Shown here: piece after piece, positions 19,713 through 30,819 of the stretch
How positions within the stretch are numbered: the first letter of the stretch is position 1
How the letters are laid out: each line of letters opens with the position of its first letter
Source: Gracilaria gracilis
Lineage: Eukaryota; Rhodophyta; Florideophyceae; Gracilariales; Gracilariaceae
Direction: 5' to 3'
NCBI GenBank assembly: GCA_030374805.1
Contig: JARGSG010000001.1
Coordinates: 248,001 to 312,000, forward strand
Length of the DNA stretch: 64,000 nt
Position numbers and translations under genes: made by a program
Notes under the pieces: generated by a model
Database searches by the model: none
Told to the model about the DNA's origin: nothing
What the model saw: the letters and a program-made list of their open reading frames with translations, nothing else

Positions 19713-21410
19713 ATGTCCGACTCGGAGCTGTCTGACGCGCCTGACGCCTGGCTGTGGAAAGTGATGCAAAAACACAAGAACCGTGAAATGATCGCCCTCT
19801 TGGAAAATACTCTTTCTTCGTTTGTACAAGATTCTCAACAAACTTCACTTCGTTTCCCGCCCAGAAACGCCTTTCACCGTCGTGTGTGCTACGCCGTTGC
19901 TCGAAGATATCAACTCGCGCACAAGTTAGAACCCATCCCTGATGCGCATCTATCATCATCCGATGCCTTACGCCTGGTACTTATCAAGACCTCCCATTCC
20001 TCTATCCCCACTCACCGCCTCGAGCGTTTTGCATCGCTTCCGCCCCCGCCTCAGCCACAGCCACCTTCTTCTGCACAGCAGCAGCAACAGTCGCTATCAA
20101 GTTCCTCAAACGCACATGTTGATGACTGTCATGCCGAAACCTCTACTAATCCCACCGCTAATCCTTCCCAACAACCGCCGCCCGCCGCCCCCCCTGCCAC
20201 CCCCGCCCGCTTTCTGCGAAGGCCCATCACCGACAATACAAAGCCTGGACGCTCTCGAATCCCCTCCGTCTCATCCTCACTCTCGTCTGCCTCTGCCCCT
20301 GCTCTTCGAAGTATCTCTGAAGAAGACTACCAAAAGTAAGTTTTGGCTACCATTACGAAATCACCCGTTACCACTCACATCACGCTGTGCATTCAACTCT
20401 AACCACAATGTTTTGCTTCGCCTAGAGCACGTGCGAGAATTTTCAAACCAACGTCGACTCCGTCGGATGCGGAGGTCAATACAAACACGAACCCGCAACA
20501 ACTACAACGTAAGGATCAGAATGAACTGGAGACATCAGAATCAAACCAGTGTCAACAGCAACCGCTTGAAACTCAGTTTCAGCGCGTTGTGAAACTTGAT
20601 CCCCGCTCCATTGCAAAAGGCCCCGTGCAGGATTCAACGGGCTTCGAGCGTCGTCGAAATCGTCGTCGGAGCTCGCCCGAATCCAATCATCGTGCACAGT
20701 CGTCACAACAGCCTCCTACCGCGTCGCCGACCGCAGTGACACCTTCGTCATCGACTCAATCGCGTCAGAATCCTTCGCATGAGAATTCACGCGCCTCTTC
20801 AGCACGCACAAGAACAGAATCACGATCTATCGATTCGCGTTCATCATCGAATTCGTCGATGACCAATCCTCACGCAGCGTCCACATCGACAAGAAGACAG
20901 CCCGTGTATCCCCAGGAACCCAACAATGTCGATCTCCAAGATCCCGATTTTGACCGTCGCTATGACAAATGGGCTGTGCGTCATCCAGCACCACAACAGC
21001 CAGCACCACAGCCCATTCCTGTTCCAATTTTCAGTCAATTGCTCTATCCATACGCTGTCCAAGCTCCACATCATGTTCATCCGTCTAACATGCACCTTCC
21101 ACCAGCATCCGCCCCCATGCAACAGACTATCACGCAATATCAGTCTATCGTACATCATCCGTCGAACACTCTTATGTTTCACCAAGCTGGGCGCAATGGA
21201 CATCAGTTTGAATCTCGTGCCAGTGGTCCTACCAACGTTAGTGCTGGCTTTCCTTCCAGCCATGCTATGGATGCAGGTGAGACTGTTGTGGCTACTTCTC
21301 AAGCGTTTGCAAATCGCATATCTGCTTCAAGTATTGGAGCGCAGGTTGTGCAAAGAGCTTCTCCGGCATATGGTCTTGATTCCACTGTTGACTTTCCCCC
21401 TCTGCAGTGA
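19713..21410 (+). CDS. R3H-SUZ domain RNA-binding protein, two exons
   Basis: Exons 19713-20335 and 20426-21410 give 535 aa. The 90-nt intron has a GTAAGT donor, a TCTAACC branch and a CGCCTAG acceptor, and splicing restores SEEDYQKARARIF, a hallmark of R3H-SUZ proteins (R3HDM/encore type). The R3H domain (about residues 20-90) contains the invariant R-x3-H in PPRNAFHRR. A SUZ motif follows (DPRSIAKGP then STGFERRR, near 255-275). The rest is low complexity: Pro/Gln/Ser-rich linkers and a C-terminal His/Pro/Gln-rich region ending DFPPLQ. R3H and SUZ both bind single-stranded nucleic acid, so the protein probably acts in mRNA regulation in the cytoplasm. Met at 19713 is the only in-frame ATG before the domain; the upstream frame has none. 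Confidence 0.85.
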
Positions 21411-21626
21411 TCTGGTTTGTCACGTTGTAGTAAAGTCTCATATCTTGCCCCATTCTTCCCATTCAGTCGTGTGTAAATTTTCTATACCATTTCTTCGTAA
21501 CCGTGCGCGGGTACTACCGTACTTCGTTTCCCGATTCCCTTGTATGACAGCAACAAACTTTTAACTTCCGTTAACTGGTAGGCTCCGTGCCATACCCAAC
21601 CTGGCATATGATTATTGCTAGGCTAA

Positions 21627-21628
<2 letters not shown>

Positions 21629-21673
<45 letters not shown>
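21629..21673. repeat. (TC)n microsatellite, about 22 units
   Basis: Uninterrupted TC dinucleotides, about 220 bp past the R3H gene stop. Confidence 0.95.
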
Positions 21674-21676
<3 letters not shown>

Positions 21677-22337
21677 TGGACTTTAATTCTTCTATTACTA
21701 GAATTAAAGGAAAACTTTGTCTATACAAAGTTTTCTTTCCTCAAGAAGGTTAAAAATAGGCTAAGTTCCCTACACTCATCAGCACCTGTAGGTCGTTGTG
21801 CAGGAATGGACGCCATCTTAATGAATGCACCATTTGTCTGAGAACCCCAGATTTGTAATAGCACTTCTACTTCTGAAAAACGCAATCAGAATCAGATTTC
21901 TAACAAGAACGGGCGTTTACTGGAAGTCTAAGCGGTTGTGATTTTCTTTTGTGTCCGGTTGCCAAACAGAACTGCAGTCAAAACGAAATGTACCAGGCCC
22001 ACTGGCAACTCCTCTTCCGTGTCTGAAAAGATGCATGGTTCTATTACAACGGAGAAGCATCGTGATATTTATGCTCATCGAGCATTCTTCAGTGTTATCG
22101 ACATCACCATTGCAGGTCAGTAAAGCGGTGATTGCGTTGAGCGCTTCCTTTCGTGCATCAACTGTCGTAAACAGCGTTGGGGTCTTGGAGAACAAAACAT
22201 TAGCCTCTGTCTCCCTAAAATTGCGCGTCTATCGTACTGCGCTTATCTCCATAGGTGCTTTTGACGTTCTACTGTAACAGATTGTTTCGAATCTTCCTTG
22301 GAAGAACAAGCATATCAAGTTCTTCAGTGGTATCATC

Positions 22338-22718
22338 ATGCCGGAAAACTACTTCATAGCAGGTCCTTCGCAGCGGGCACAGGATGGCAAATGCAAGGAG
22401 CCTCGAGAGTCTTTTAGAGCAAAGATAATGCGCAAACTACGCAAAACAACGTCCGGGAATTCTACAAGCTGCGTGTATGCTCCGGCGTGGTGTGAAAGAA
22501 ACAAATGGAGTAGGCATTCTGTCAAACCAACAGACCATGTGAGCGGAGGGGGATTAAAAAACTTGCGAAGTGACGATTCAGAAGCAACCTCACCCGTTTT
22601 ACGAAGGGAACACGAATGCGAACGAAGAATACAAATGCTGTGCGAAGAACAAGGCGACGAATCTCGATCGCGGTTATTCTGGTCGCTCGTCAACATTGAA
22701 AACAACGGGAATGACTGA
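22338..22718 (+). CDS. Hypothetical 126-aa protein (uncertain)
   Basis: It starts at ATG, is hydrophilic and rich in R, E and S, with no signal peptide, membrane segment or known motif. The composition looks more protein-like than the frame on the opposite strand, but nothing else supports it. Confidence 0.2.
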   Translation: MPENYFIAGPSQRAQDGKCKEPRESFRAKIMRKLRKTTSGNSTSCVYAPAWCERNKWSRHSVKPTDHVSGGGLKNLRSDDSEATSPVLRREHECERRIQMLCEEQGDESRSRLFWSLVNIENNGND

Positions 22719-23271
22719 ATAAATGAACTCCAAGCTCCCGATTCTCGAGCACATGTGAAACAAGCACGGCAAGTATCGGGCTCCGCGTGAGGCAGCAGAG
22801 AGACAGCGCCATTCATACAACGAGAGGGGATATGGAATATTGCTTTCGCGTCTAGTTCACCGCCCCATGTATTCAAAACCCCGTTTGTAGCACGAATTCA
22901 ATGACGATGAATTAATTGTTATGTACCTTCGTACCTTGCGATGTTTTCCTTCTCACCTTTAATACTTCATGACATCTAGAAGGGCGAAGATGATCACTTT
23001 TTTTTGCGCGCTTCCGAATTCGTGGTTGGGAACAAGTTCAAAATCAATGAATCCTTTGATCTCCCGACATCACAGATTTGATGCTTCATGCTCCATGAGG
23101 GTAATCAACCGATACCTCTGCAACCTGTACGAGAAATCTTCACGTAACCCCCGTTACGTTCCTACATCTTGCTACTGTGCCTGCTGAAGTGACTCGCGGT
23201 CATCTACAGTTTCGTTTGTCTTCGCGAATCTACCGTTAAGCCCTTCCCATCAACTGTCAACCTTGACGGAA

Positions 23272-24558
23272 ATGCCACCTGCAGCTTTTGTCGCTCCCAG
23301 CAGTTTACCTTCTAGACTACATCATGGTCCTTCCGCATTGCCTCAGACATGCACTACACACTGGCGCCCATCCTCTAATCGTAACGTTTCATGGCGCAAT
23401 GGCGTTCTCATGCTCGCAAACCCACAGCGTAGCTCGGAGCGACTGGCTGCACTTGCAGCAGGTGTTATCCTAGGGGCATGTTCAGTTGCGGCTGTTGACA
23501 ATCTACATCTACTGCAGGAAAATTCGGTTCGAGCATACGTTCAGAGAGCGCCTGAGACCTCTGTTGATAGTCTTTCGGACTATAATCCATCAGAAGTATC
23601 CGTCATATCCCTTTTTGAGAAGGCTACCCAATCCGTGGCATATGTTACAACCTATACGGAATCAAGGTCTGGGTTCTCTCTTAATCCTATGGAAACTCAA
23701 GCCGGTACTGGAAGCGGAATGGTGTGGGATAAGCAGGGACGCATCGTCACAAACTTCCACGTAATTCGAGCCGCAAGCGGGGCAAAGATCACGCTAGCAA
23801 ACAAGAAAACATATGACGCTGAACTGGTCGGTACCTCTGCTGATGATGATGTAGCTGTTCTAAAGATCAAAGCTCCGCCAGAAGAACTTTCTCCTGTGAA
23901 TGTAGGCAGCAGTGGTAATCTGCGAGTGGGACAGATGACCTATGCAATCGGAAACCCCTTTGGACTTGATCATACGTTGACCACAGGGGTCCTCTCTGGG
24001 TTAGGTCGAGAAATGAAAAGTCCGACAGGTAGAACCATTTCGAACGTGATCCAGACTGAAGCAAGTATTAATCCAGGAAACAGTGGAGGACCTTTAATTG
24101 ACGCAAGGGGCAGGCTGATAGGTATGAACACTGCCATATACTCTCCTAGTGGCGCTTCTGCGGGGGTTGGATTTGCTATACCTGTCGATACTCTCAAAGT
24201 CATCGCAAATGCACTCATTGAAAACGGTCGAATAGTGAGACCTGTGATTGGAATCAGTTACCTCGAAAGCAGTCAAGCCCGAGCGCTGGGAATTGAGAAG
24301 GGAGTTCTGGTGTTGGATGTTCCTGATGGCAGTGAGGCACAAAGAGCTGGACTCAGAGGCACCTCGCGCATGACGTTCGGAAGTATTGAGCTCGGGGACA
24401 TAATAATTGGCATTGATGATGATAACGTAACCAACGAGGGCGATTTGTTCAAGGCATTGGATAAACATAAAGTAGGCGATATAGTAAAGATCCGGGTGAT
24501 GAACAACTCAGATGGAGAACGGACGCTGCCGCTGAGACTATCTGCGTCACAAAGGTGA
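23272..24558 (+). CDS. DEG1: Deg/HtrA serine endoprotease, probably plastid-targeted (Deg1-like)
   Basis: 428 aa from the first ATG (codons upstream are non-ATG). The trypsin-like domain carries the full triad: His163 in TNFHVIR, Asp193 in DDDVAVLKI, Ser271 in NPGNSGGPL; one PDZ domain follows (about 325-420, with the GVLVLDVP and AQRAGLRG carboxylate-binding features). The first ~50 residues are rich in S, P, R and T without acids, like a transit peptide, and are followed by a hydrophobic segment (AALAAGVILGACSVAAVD) resembling a lumenal transfer signal or membrane anchor. By family, Deg1 degrades damaged thylakoid lumen proteins and helps photosystem II repair. A mitochondrial HtrA is the alternative. 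It is convergent with the Rab prenyltransferase gene (176 bp between stops). Confidence 0.9.
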   Translation: MPPAAFVAPSSLPSRLHHGPSALPQTCTTHWRPSSNRNVSWRNGVLMLANPQRSSERLAALAAGVILGACSVAAVDNLHLLQENSVRAYVQRAPETSVDSLSDYNPSEVSVISLFEKATQSVAYVTTYTESRSGFSLNPMETQAGTGSGMVWDKQGRIVTNFHVIRAASGAKITLANKKTYDAELVGTSADDDVAVLKIKAPPEELSPVNVGSSGNLRVGQMTYAIGNPFGLDHTLTTGVLSGLGREMKSPTGRTISNVIQTEASINPGNSGGPLIDARGRLIGMNTAIYSPSGASAGVGFAIPVDTLKVIANALIENGRIVRPVIGISYLESSQARALGIEKGVLVLDVPDGSEAQRAGLRGTSRMTFGSIELGDIIIGIDDDNVTNEGDLFKALDKHKVGDIVKIRVMNNSDGERTLPLRLSASQR

Positions 24559-24734
24559 ACGGCATGGAGCAGTCAGTTCTCGTCTGAATATATGAACTTT
24601 GTGTTACTGACTTAATTATGGGAGAATTAGAAAAAAGAGTTCACTCGGAGGAGCTTTCACATTGCAGATCAACGCAAACGCAAAAGGAAGTGCTGTACAA
24701 TGCCCTTGGTATCGGAAGATGGCACTAGGCGTTG

Positions 24735-25766
24735 TCATGGTACACGCTCGAAATTTGCTTCTTTCAGTCTGTGCACGACATCTTCAGTTAATGCCCATGC
24801 AGCATCGATTCCCGCCAGGAGTTGGTTACCTAACAAAGAGAGACCGGCCAGTGCAAAAAAGGTATGAAATACGTCAGGCATATCCCCTGGTCTATCTGCA
24901 AAACCACCTTCGACATCGTCTGCACTTCGGCTTATAAACTCTGTGAGTTTGTTTGCATCGATCCAATCTATGTGGCCTAACATAGATAGGCTTGACAGCA
25001 CCCACCATGAGTAACAAACGTCTTCAAGTTTGTCAGGTCTGCCATTCAGTCCACCGCAAGGTAATTGTCGTTCACAAAGCCAGAGAGCTAATCTTTCTTT
25101 TTCGGCTTCTTGAATTCGATGCAAAGCGTCAGCTAAACAAAGTGCTCCGACACAGCAGAAGACCTGACCTGCATGGCTTTCGGCACCAGCGATACATCCA
25201 AAACCACCGTCAAAGTTCTGACAGCTTAACACATATTGCACAGCATTGGCCACATCCAGTACATGCATTCTTTGCAAGATTCTAGCACAAAGCAAGGCGC
25301 AGTAGCTGAATCGGGTGTCAATCTCGCCCCACTTATCACCCGCGAAACTGCCGTCGCTCTGCTGCAAGCTAGCAATGTGATTCATGACATGATCTGCATC
25401 TACAAGATCAAGGCGGTCATATATAGCTAGTATTTGAACCGCAGACAATGTATACAGCAAATGGGGATCTTGGTCACTATTTCCCGCAAAAGCACCCACT
25501 TCTGGATTGTAGCAACTCATGACATAGTCCAAAATCGGTTGCATTGGGAGAACATCCAATCTATGCATGAGACTTAATGAGGAAAGGGCCCAATATACAC
25601 CGGACAATCGCTTATGATCCGTGAAGTAGAGCTCTTCAGTTGTCTTCGTCTTCTTCTCCAGACCGACAATGTAGGCAACGTGTTTGTTCAGGTCTAGAGA
25701 ATCAATGACGGCTGCCCTATGTTTCGATGTGTCCATGGTGTGGTCGGAGCGGCAACGAGTTCGCAT
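24735..25766 (-). CDS. RABGGTB: Rab geranylgeranyltransferase (GGTase-II) beta subunit
   Basis: 343 aa, the usual length. Repeated alpha-alpha barrel units contain the prenyltransferase-beta signature (CQNFDGGFG at 182-190, then QSDGSFAGD, PCGGLNGRPDKLEDVCYSWW and VEGGFADRPGDMPDVFHTFF). The zinc ligands expected for this family are present: Asp249, Cys251 and His301. With the alpha subunit and REP it attaches geranylgeranyl groups to Rab C-terminal cysteines, so it is needed for vesicle traffic. A second Met at residue 11 (base 25736) gives an N terminus more like known homologues; the first ATG is used here. Single exon. Confidence 0.93.
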   Translation of the reverse strand: MRTRCRSDHTMDTSKHRAAVIDSLDLNKHVAYIVGLEKKTKTTEELYFTDHKRLSGVYWALSSLSLMHRLDVLPMQPILDYVMSCYNPEVGAFAGNSDQDPHLLYTLSAVQILAIYDRLDLVDADHVMNHIASLQQSDGSFAGDKWGEIDTRFSYCALLCARILQRMHVLDVANAVQYVLSCQNFDGGFGCIAGAESHAGQVFCCVGALCLADALHRIQEAEKERLALWLCERQLPCGGLNGRPDKLEDVCYSWWVLSSLSMLGHIDWIDANKLTEFISRSADDVEGGFADRPGDMPDVFHTFFALAGLSLLGNQLLAGIDAAWALTEDVVHRLKEANFERVP

Positions 25767-26773
25767 TCCCGTGAGGAGGATACCATGCTAGCAAAAACTG
25801 TGGGGACGCAGGGACGGAGCTGGTTCCGCAGAGCCTGTTGATGTCTTACCCATCGTAAATCGAAACATTTGACACAATTTCAAAAGCCCAGGCGTTACAG
25901 GGCCTGGATCGTAATGATTTCGGCGTTCCAGACTCCAAATACGAAGGTACAGTCCAACGGTTCGTGAAACGTGAACTCTCTTGCCTCGTTCGTAACAGGT
26001 TAAAAGGCTGATGAAGGATATCATAAGAGGGATGGGAGGGTGAACGAGGGCTAGCCTCTTTCCGAGATAACAAAGGTAGGTGCCTGCGATTACGCAAAAT
26101 CGCATTCTAGTCTTAGTAGAGAGAGAGAAGCTGAAGCTTTTTTTCCTACTACGTCCCGAGCAGACGTGTGTTTTGAAGTGAGTAGAATTGACAATATTCC
26201 CCACGGCAATGAGAATCAGCGCACTTGTGGACTCCGCGATCTCAGTAGTTCACACGGCTTCTCACGGGCCAGGAATCTTACCAGAGCGATATTGATGTTC
26301 ATTAGTTGTGTGAATCACAACCATCTCCTTTATGTATCTCAATATTCTACTTGCTAGATTAACGGGGAACTATTTAGAAAGATCGCTTCCTCCCTGCCGA
26401 AAGGCCTTAGACAACACCTACCCTTGTTATCATTTCTTTTCACGAATTCTTACGTCATTCAGTTTGTAACAGTGTTTCATCTCGCCCGGAGACGTTTGTT
26501 ATATGAAACAGTTTAGAGCTTTCAGAAGTAGCTTACTACGAAAGCTCAATCAAGACGCTACAAATGCCATGGGCGACGTGTGCTGGAACCTGGACTCGGC
26601 GTTCGTACTCACTACACACATTCGCGTAAAACGCCATAGTTGACGGAGTTGCCACTTCACACTACATTCCCCAAGATCATAAGTGAGCTTCTCTTCATAC
26701 TGAGAGCATACTCAAATGCTTTTGCGCAAATATAAGGCAACTTCATGTATTTTGATGCATGCACAGTCACCGC
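25767..26773. other. Intergenic region, no clear gene
   Basis: A minus-strand frame 25788-26204 (138 aa, ATG-started) lies just upstream of the Rab prenyltransferase gene, but it has no domain and overlaps the expected promoter. The remainder shows only short frames. Confidence 0.5.
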
Positions 26774-28267
26774 TTATAACAAATCGCATCGCATTGCTTT
26801 CACCTGAGTCAAGAAACAGCCAGGGCAATATTCTTGGCTACATCTCTGTCCATCACTATTTCGCCGTTCAAGTTGAATACGGCCATTATCTGCCCACTTC
26901 ATCACTCGTTTCCATCTTCTTCGAAGTCCATCAAACTGTTGGCCTTCAATGGCCATATACTTCTCATCAGGCTTGTTGACATCGAGAATCTTCTTCGGTC
27001 TGCCAGTGGTCATAACGCTAGCACCTCCCGCCGCGTTCTTCGCAACAAAATCCTCCCAGCTTCGTTTAGAATAATGTACAAGCATGGAATTGTGCTTCAG
27101 GCTTTGTGGGTTCAGTTCCAAAGTTGTATTCCAGTATGTCTTGCAACCGCTTCCTTGCACCATGTGAATACGATGCCACGTCCACGGAAAATCAGTGTCA
27201 ATGGCGGCCTTTCCTTGTTTGATCTGCTGTCCCTTTTCCCGCAAAGTATACAACTCCGGAAGACTTCCTTTGGGACGTTTTATATACCCATTGTTCACCA
27301 TCATCAAAAAGTGAAACACCACTTGTGCATACCCCTCTTTCCGTCGACTTAGAAGGTATCTTTTGAGAGCATTTCGCCGTCCATCACCTATCATGACATA
27401 CTCATCAGCATCAAAGAATGCGACAAATTTACAACGATTCGGGGCAACAAGCAAGAAATGATTATTGCTTTGCATCTGCGAGCGAGACCAAGGCCAATGC
27501 ACTACTTCGCCAAAATTGGGATCAATGTGCTGACGTAGCGGGGCCTCAGCGTTGTTCTCGTATACATAGAAGTAATCCACACCCATACGCCGATAATAAT
27601 GCATCCAGTCAGCAAGTAAGAAAGGATACTGTCGCATGGCAGTCATCATACAGAGTTGATAGCGTGATTTATTCGGGGCGTCCATCATATGATTTCTCCA
27701 TCTAACAGCTGTGCGCACGGCAGCCAAATTGGACGGCATGTTGGTATGTGACGCGTTTCTTTCCGGGAGTACACTAATATCGTGTGGATACACGGTGAAA
27801 TCCTCACCCTTCATATGCTGAGTTTGATTAATTGCGTCTCGTAACGCTTGATCATAATGAAGAAGTACAGTAAGCGGAACATCATGAACAAGATAAGAAC
27901 GGTGTACAAGACAAACTGTCATCTCTGGACGTGTCTCGACTGCGGGAACGATATGATCGCCGACCATACAACCAACTGCTGAAAACGAACGACCATACGT
28001 GTCGGTGTGCACACCGGTGGTAAACAACGTAAGACGCACAAGCGACTCATTGAGTCGAGCGTGTAACGAGATGGTAAGGGGACGCTTCCAGTCGTTTATC
28101 ACAGGTGGATACTCTGGATGGGTATGGGAGAGAAGGGGAGAGAGACGAGGGGGCGTTGGTACGGGAAGATGGTTGAGAAGGTTGATTGCCATGAGAAGAG
28201 CGAGGATGGGGAAAAGCACTCTACCGAGCGTGGAAGGGCTTGCTTTCGGTGAGGATGGCCATGGCAT
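26774..28267 (-). CDS. GT92-type (DUF23) membrane glycosyltransferase
   Basis: 497 aa from the first ATG. This is a type II topology: a short N-terminal tail, one hydrophobic anchor (VLFPILALLMAINLL, about 18-32), a Pro-rich stem, then a lumenal GT-A catalytic domain. Family landmarks are LADWMHYYRRMGVDYFYVYE (the family's opening acceptor-side strand) and the metal-binding FVAFFDADEYVMI. Later features are HNSMLVHYSKRSWEDF and a Cys-rich tail. GT92 enzymes add galactose to glycans in the Golgi in animals and plants; the acceptor here cannot be told. In an alga it may act in cell-wall polysaccharide or N-glycan assembly. Confidence 0.85.
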   Translation of the reverse strand: MPWPSSPKASPSTLGRVLFPILALLMAINLLNHLPVPTPPRLSPLLSHTHPEYPPVINDWKRPLTISLHARLNESLVRLTLFTTGVHTDTYGRSFSAVGCMVGDHIVPAVETRPEMTVCLVHRSYLVHDVPLTVLLHYDQALRDAINQTQHMKGEDFTVYPHDISVLPERNASHTNMPSNLAAVRTAVRWRNHMMDAPNKSRYQLCMMTAMRQYPFLLADWMHYYRRMGVDYFYVYENNAEAPLRQHIDPNFGEVVHWPWSRSQMQSNNHFLLVAPNRCKFVAFFDADEYVMIGDGRRNALKRYLLSRRKEGYAQVVFHFLMMVNNGYIKRPKGSLPELYTLREKGQQIKQGKAAIDTDFPWTWHRIHMVQGSGCKTYWNTTLELNPQSLKHNSMLVHYSKRSWEDFVAKNAAGGASVMTTGRPKKILDVNKPDEKYMAIEGQQFDGLRRRWKRVMKWADNGRIQLERRNSDGQRCSQEYCPGCFLTQVKAMRCDLL

Positions 28268-29130
28268 TGTGGTAAGTCGTAGCCACAACTGCCTATCGAC
28301 AGGGAGAGACAGCGATTCAGAAGTGGTTTGGAAGGTAAAGCCTTACCAGGCACTCAAAATGTCCGCTGGCGTTAGCAACGGAGCGTGAAGAAGGCTTGGG
28401 GAATGTGGCGTTCTATCGCGGGGAGAAGGGGAATGCGGAAGTCGTTATTGTGATGTGCTGAGCAGCCATCCTGAATCGATGATAAATGCTTCACACAAGG
28501 AACTTCAACAATCATGATGATGTACAGCCGCTGTATATCTTAAGCGCACGATTGACAGTTGGCTGCGATGAGTTGAATTGTGTCATGGTCGCAGTTGAAT
28601 TTTGATGAGGCGGTTCGTTGCGTTGCCGATCATCAAGATCTGATGGCCAGTGGACGTGTGACGGCTCAACAACACAGTGCCGTCACTCTGAACAGTAAGC
28701 CACCGCTAACGTTTGTGGACGACATGATTGCCGAAAATCGGCCCATCTTTCCGACCCAATCGTAATGCAGTATGCAAATTTGCACACAGGCTACACAGTC
28801 TGCCCACATCTTTATTGTTCTTCATATCTTCTTCTCATTTGTTGGTAGCCCAGCGTTCCTACCCTTGGTAGAGAAGGGCAGATGCCTATAACATGTGGTG
28901 GACCCTCCGGCATGATGATCTTTGAACAAAATAGTAATTCTCAAGTTGACTGTTGACAAGCGAGTTCCATTATTCGAGCATTCCATAATAACTACCAACA
29001 GCTCAGCGTTAAGCCCTTCACCCCATGTGTCTGCGAAGAAAGCAAGTTTTGCCCTCACAAATTTGCATAAACCCGAACAAAGGCCCATCGATGCGACGCA
29101 TGGAGTTCATTCACTGTAGCAACACCCCCT
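28268..29130. other. Intergenic region, no clear gene
   Basis: Only short frames: plus 28580-28765 (starts at a GTG, could be a terminal exon) and minus 28822-29088 (88 aa, ATG). Neither has a recognisable domain. The GT92 promoter is at the left edge. Confidence 0.45.
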
Positions 29131-29517
29131 TTAGCGCCCATTTCGTTTATGAAAACATTTCAACCAAACTATGAACGCAATCACAGCAAAAAGCGCTAGA
29201 CATATCACAATAATCACAACCACAGGAACTCCCTTACCACTTCCGCTGTGTGCAGTACCTTGTCCTCGCGAGCCCCCGCTACCAAAAGATAGTTTACTCC
29301 CGCCCTTCCCTTTCCCACTCCCTATCCCACCTTTCCCACCCCCCTTTCCACCCCCACCTCCACCTCCCCCCCTGCCTCCCTTTCGCGAACTCCCAAACAA
29401 TAGAAAAGGTCTTTGTACACTACCAGGTATATCTTTTCCAGGAGAGCCGACAACTGCGCTGCAGTGCACAACAAGAACACATGTTAACATAATCAATGAA
29501 CATCTTCGCTCAAACAT
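29131..29517 (-). CDS. Small glycine-rich single-pass membrane protein
   Basis: 128 aa. Signal peptide (MFERRCSLIMLTCVLVVHCS, then AVVGS), a short extracellular stretch, a Gly/Lys/Ser-rich block (about 46-92, G-runs separated by K, R or S), then a strong transmembrane helix (VPVVVIIVICLALFAVIAF) and a basic tail KCFHKRNGR. That gives type I topology. The Gly-rich ectodomain suggests a wall- or matrix-associated role; no family is recognised. The opposite strand is also open because the G-rich block reads as Pro-rich, but only the minus strand makes a signal-anchor architecture. Confidence 0.6.
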   Translation of the reverse strand: MFERRCSLIMLTCVLVVHCSAVVGSPGKDIPGSVQRPFLLFGSSRKGGRGGGGGGGGKGGGKGGIGSGKGKGGSKLSFGSGGSRGQGTAHSGSGKGVPVVVIIVICLALFAVIAFIVWLKCFHKRNGR

Positions 29518-29944
29518 ATTTCTTCAGCGTAACATTCCCAGGATGAAAAGCCAGATAGGTAAAAGTCAAGGATCCTGGTCTTGCTCTTTGAAATGATTTC
29601 ACATGAATTCAGTCTACTTACATATTTCTTCCCCAGAAACATGAAAGCCCCTCTTGCCCGAGAACTAGAAATTTTCGTTCTTGTTTTTCAGAGTCATCTC
29701 ATTTGGAGAGATTGTCATTAGTAATATAGATTAGGTGGCACCCGTTCATTCAAATGTATCTAAACTGGCGTTTACGAGAGCACAAAGTTCTCTTTACACT
29801 CTAGATAGAGCATGGATGAAAAGGACCAGACAGGACCTGAGTCCTGCCTCCAACGCCTCACTATGCATTCGCTGTACAGGAGATGGAGTGCTATTTGACG
29901 GCTCATACCGTTGTACCTTGATTTGATTCTCATTCTACAATAAT

Positions 29945-30022
29945 GGAGCTCCGCTTCAGCTCCACCGCGAGGAAGATTTACTCGCGATAATAAATCAGAC
30001 TTTAGGTTCGAACCCTCACAAC
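29945..30022 (+). other. tRNA-like hairpin cluster, possible SINE head
   Basis: Three adjacent stem-loops: GGAGCT/AGCTCC, CGCGAG/CTCGCG, and a B-box-like AGGTTCGAACCCT. They mimic D-, anticodon- and T-arms, but there is no acceptor stem and the loops have the wrong sizes. Not a functional tRNA by this reading. Confidence 0.25.
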
Positions 30023-30819
30023 AAATAAAGAAAACAACTACAAACGGGGAATACCCAGCTGACAAACGTTTGAGAAGTGCCCATCACACCACATCGAATC
30101 CTTCGCCTGCGCCTCCGAAAATGCGTCCATGTGCACATTCCATCTATTTCTCCACCCTTTGAACTAGCCTATGTTGTACCCTGGCTCTCTGTACTTTGTA
30201 AAAGCACAAGAACATCAGGTACGACAATGCTTGTTTCAGCAGCCACAGCCTGCGGCAGTGGCTGCCAGGCACTGATGCATGAAGTCAGTGGAAATAGAGC
30301 TAGTAAAAATGGAGAGCATTCCGTGATTAATTGGGGGAACTGAACAGCGAAGCGAATGGATTAAGAAGAGCACAAAGGCCTATTCTTGGGAATGCGCTAT
30401 TGGAGACCGCTCTAGTGTGCAGGAGGGAAACGAAGGGTAACAGTACGGTTGCAAACAAACATAGACTTGGAAGGAATTCCTGAAAGTTTATTATACTGTA
30501 CAACGAAGGTGAACTGGGGCCGGGATTTGGGGACTGAGCGACGGCGTGGGCAGCGCTAGACGCTCCTACCGAGGGAGTTGCATCCTCAGGAATTAAACTG
30601 AAGTCTCGTCAATGTTCCCTCGCATCAACTGTTCTGTAACTCAGAACCATCGCCGTGTTCGGTAATGGGGCAGCAGCTCACAGAGACTATCGCATAAGGT
30701 TATCCAACGGTCCTCCGTTTGTGAAAATATCCATATGTACAACCCCTGTTGGGTCCATCGAACGTGACATCCAGCGATACGTGACGGGTCCAACAGAAAT
30801 CGTCCTGTACAGCATAAAT

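Larger units (their letters stand above)
21411..23271. other. Intergenic region with a microsatellite and weak frames
   Basis: After the R3H stop come a probable 3' UTR, a (TC)n tract and about 1.4 kb with no recognisable gene. An ATG-started plus-strand frame at 22338-22718 (126 aa, hydrophilic, beginning MPENYFIAGPSQRAQDGK) is the best candidate, but a longer frame lies opposite it (22349-22876) and neither has a known domain. The Deg promoter must lie at the right edge. Confidence 0.45.

Noticed and set aside
22349-22876. 175-aa minus-strand frame
   Set aside because: Cys/Ser/His-rich without pattern; looks like the complement of the charged plus-strand frame.
29171-29596. Proline-rich plus-strand frame
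   Set aside because: It is the complement of the glycine block of the minus-strand membrane protein, which has a coherent signal peptide and anchor.
30000-30022. tRNA gene from the GGTTCGAACCC T-loop
   Set aside because: No acceptor stem can be formed on either strand and arm sizes are wrong.
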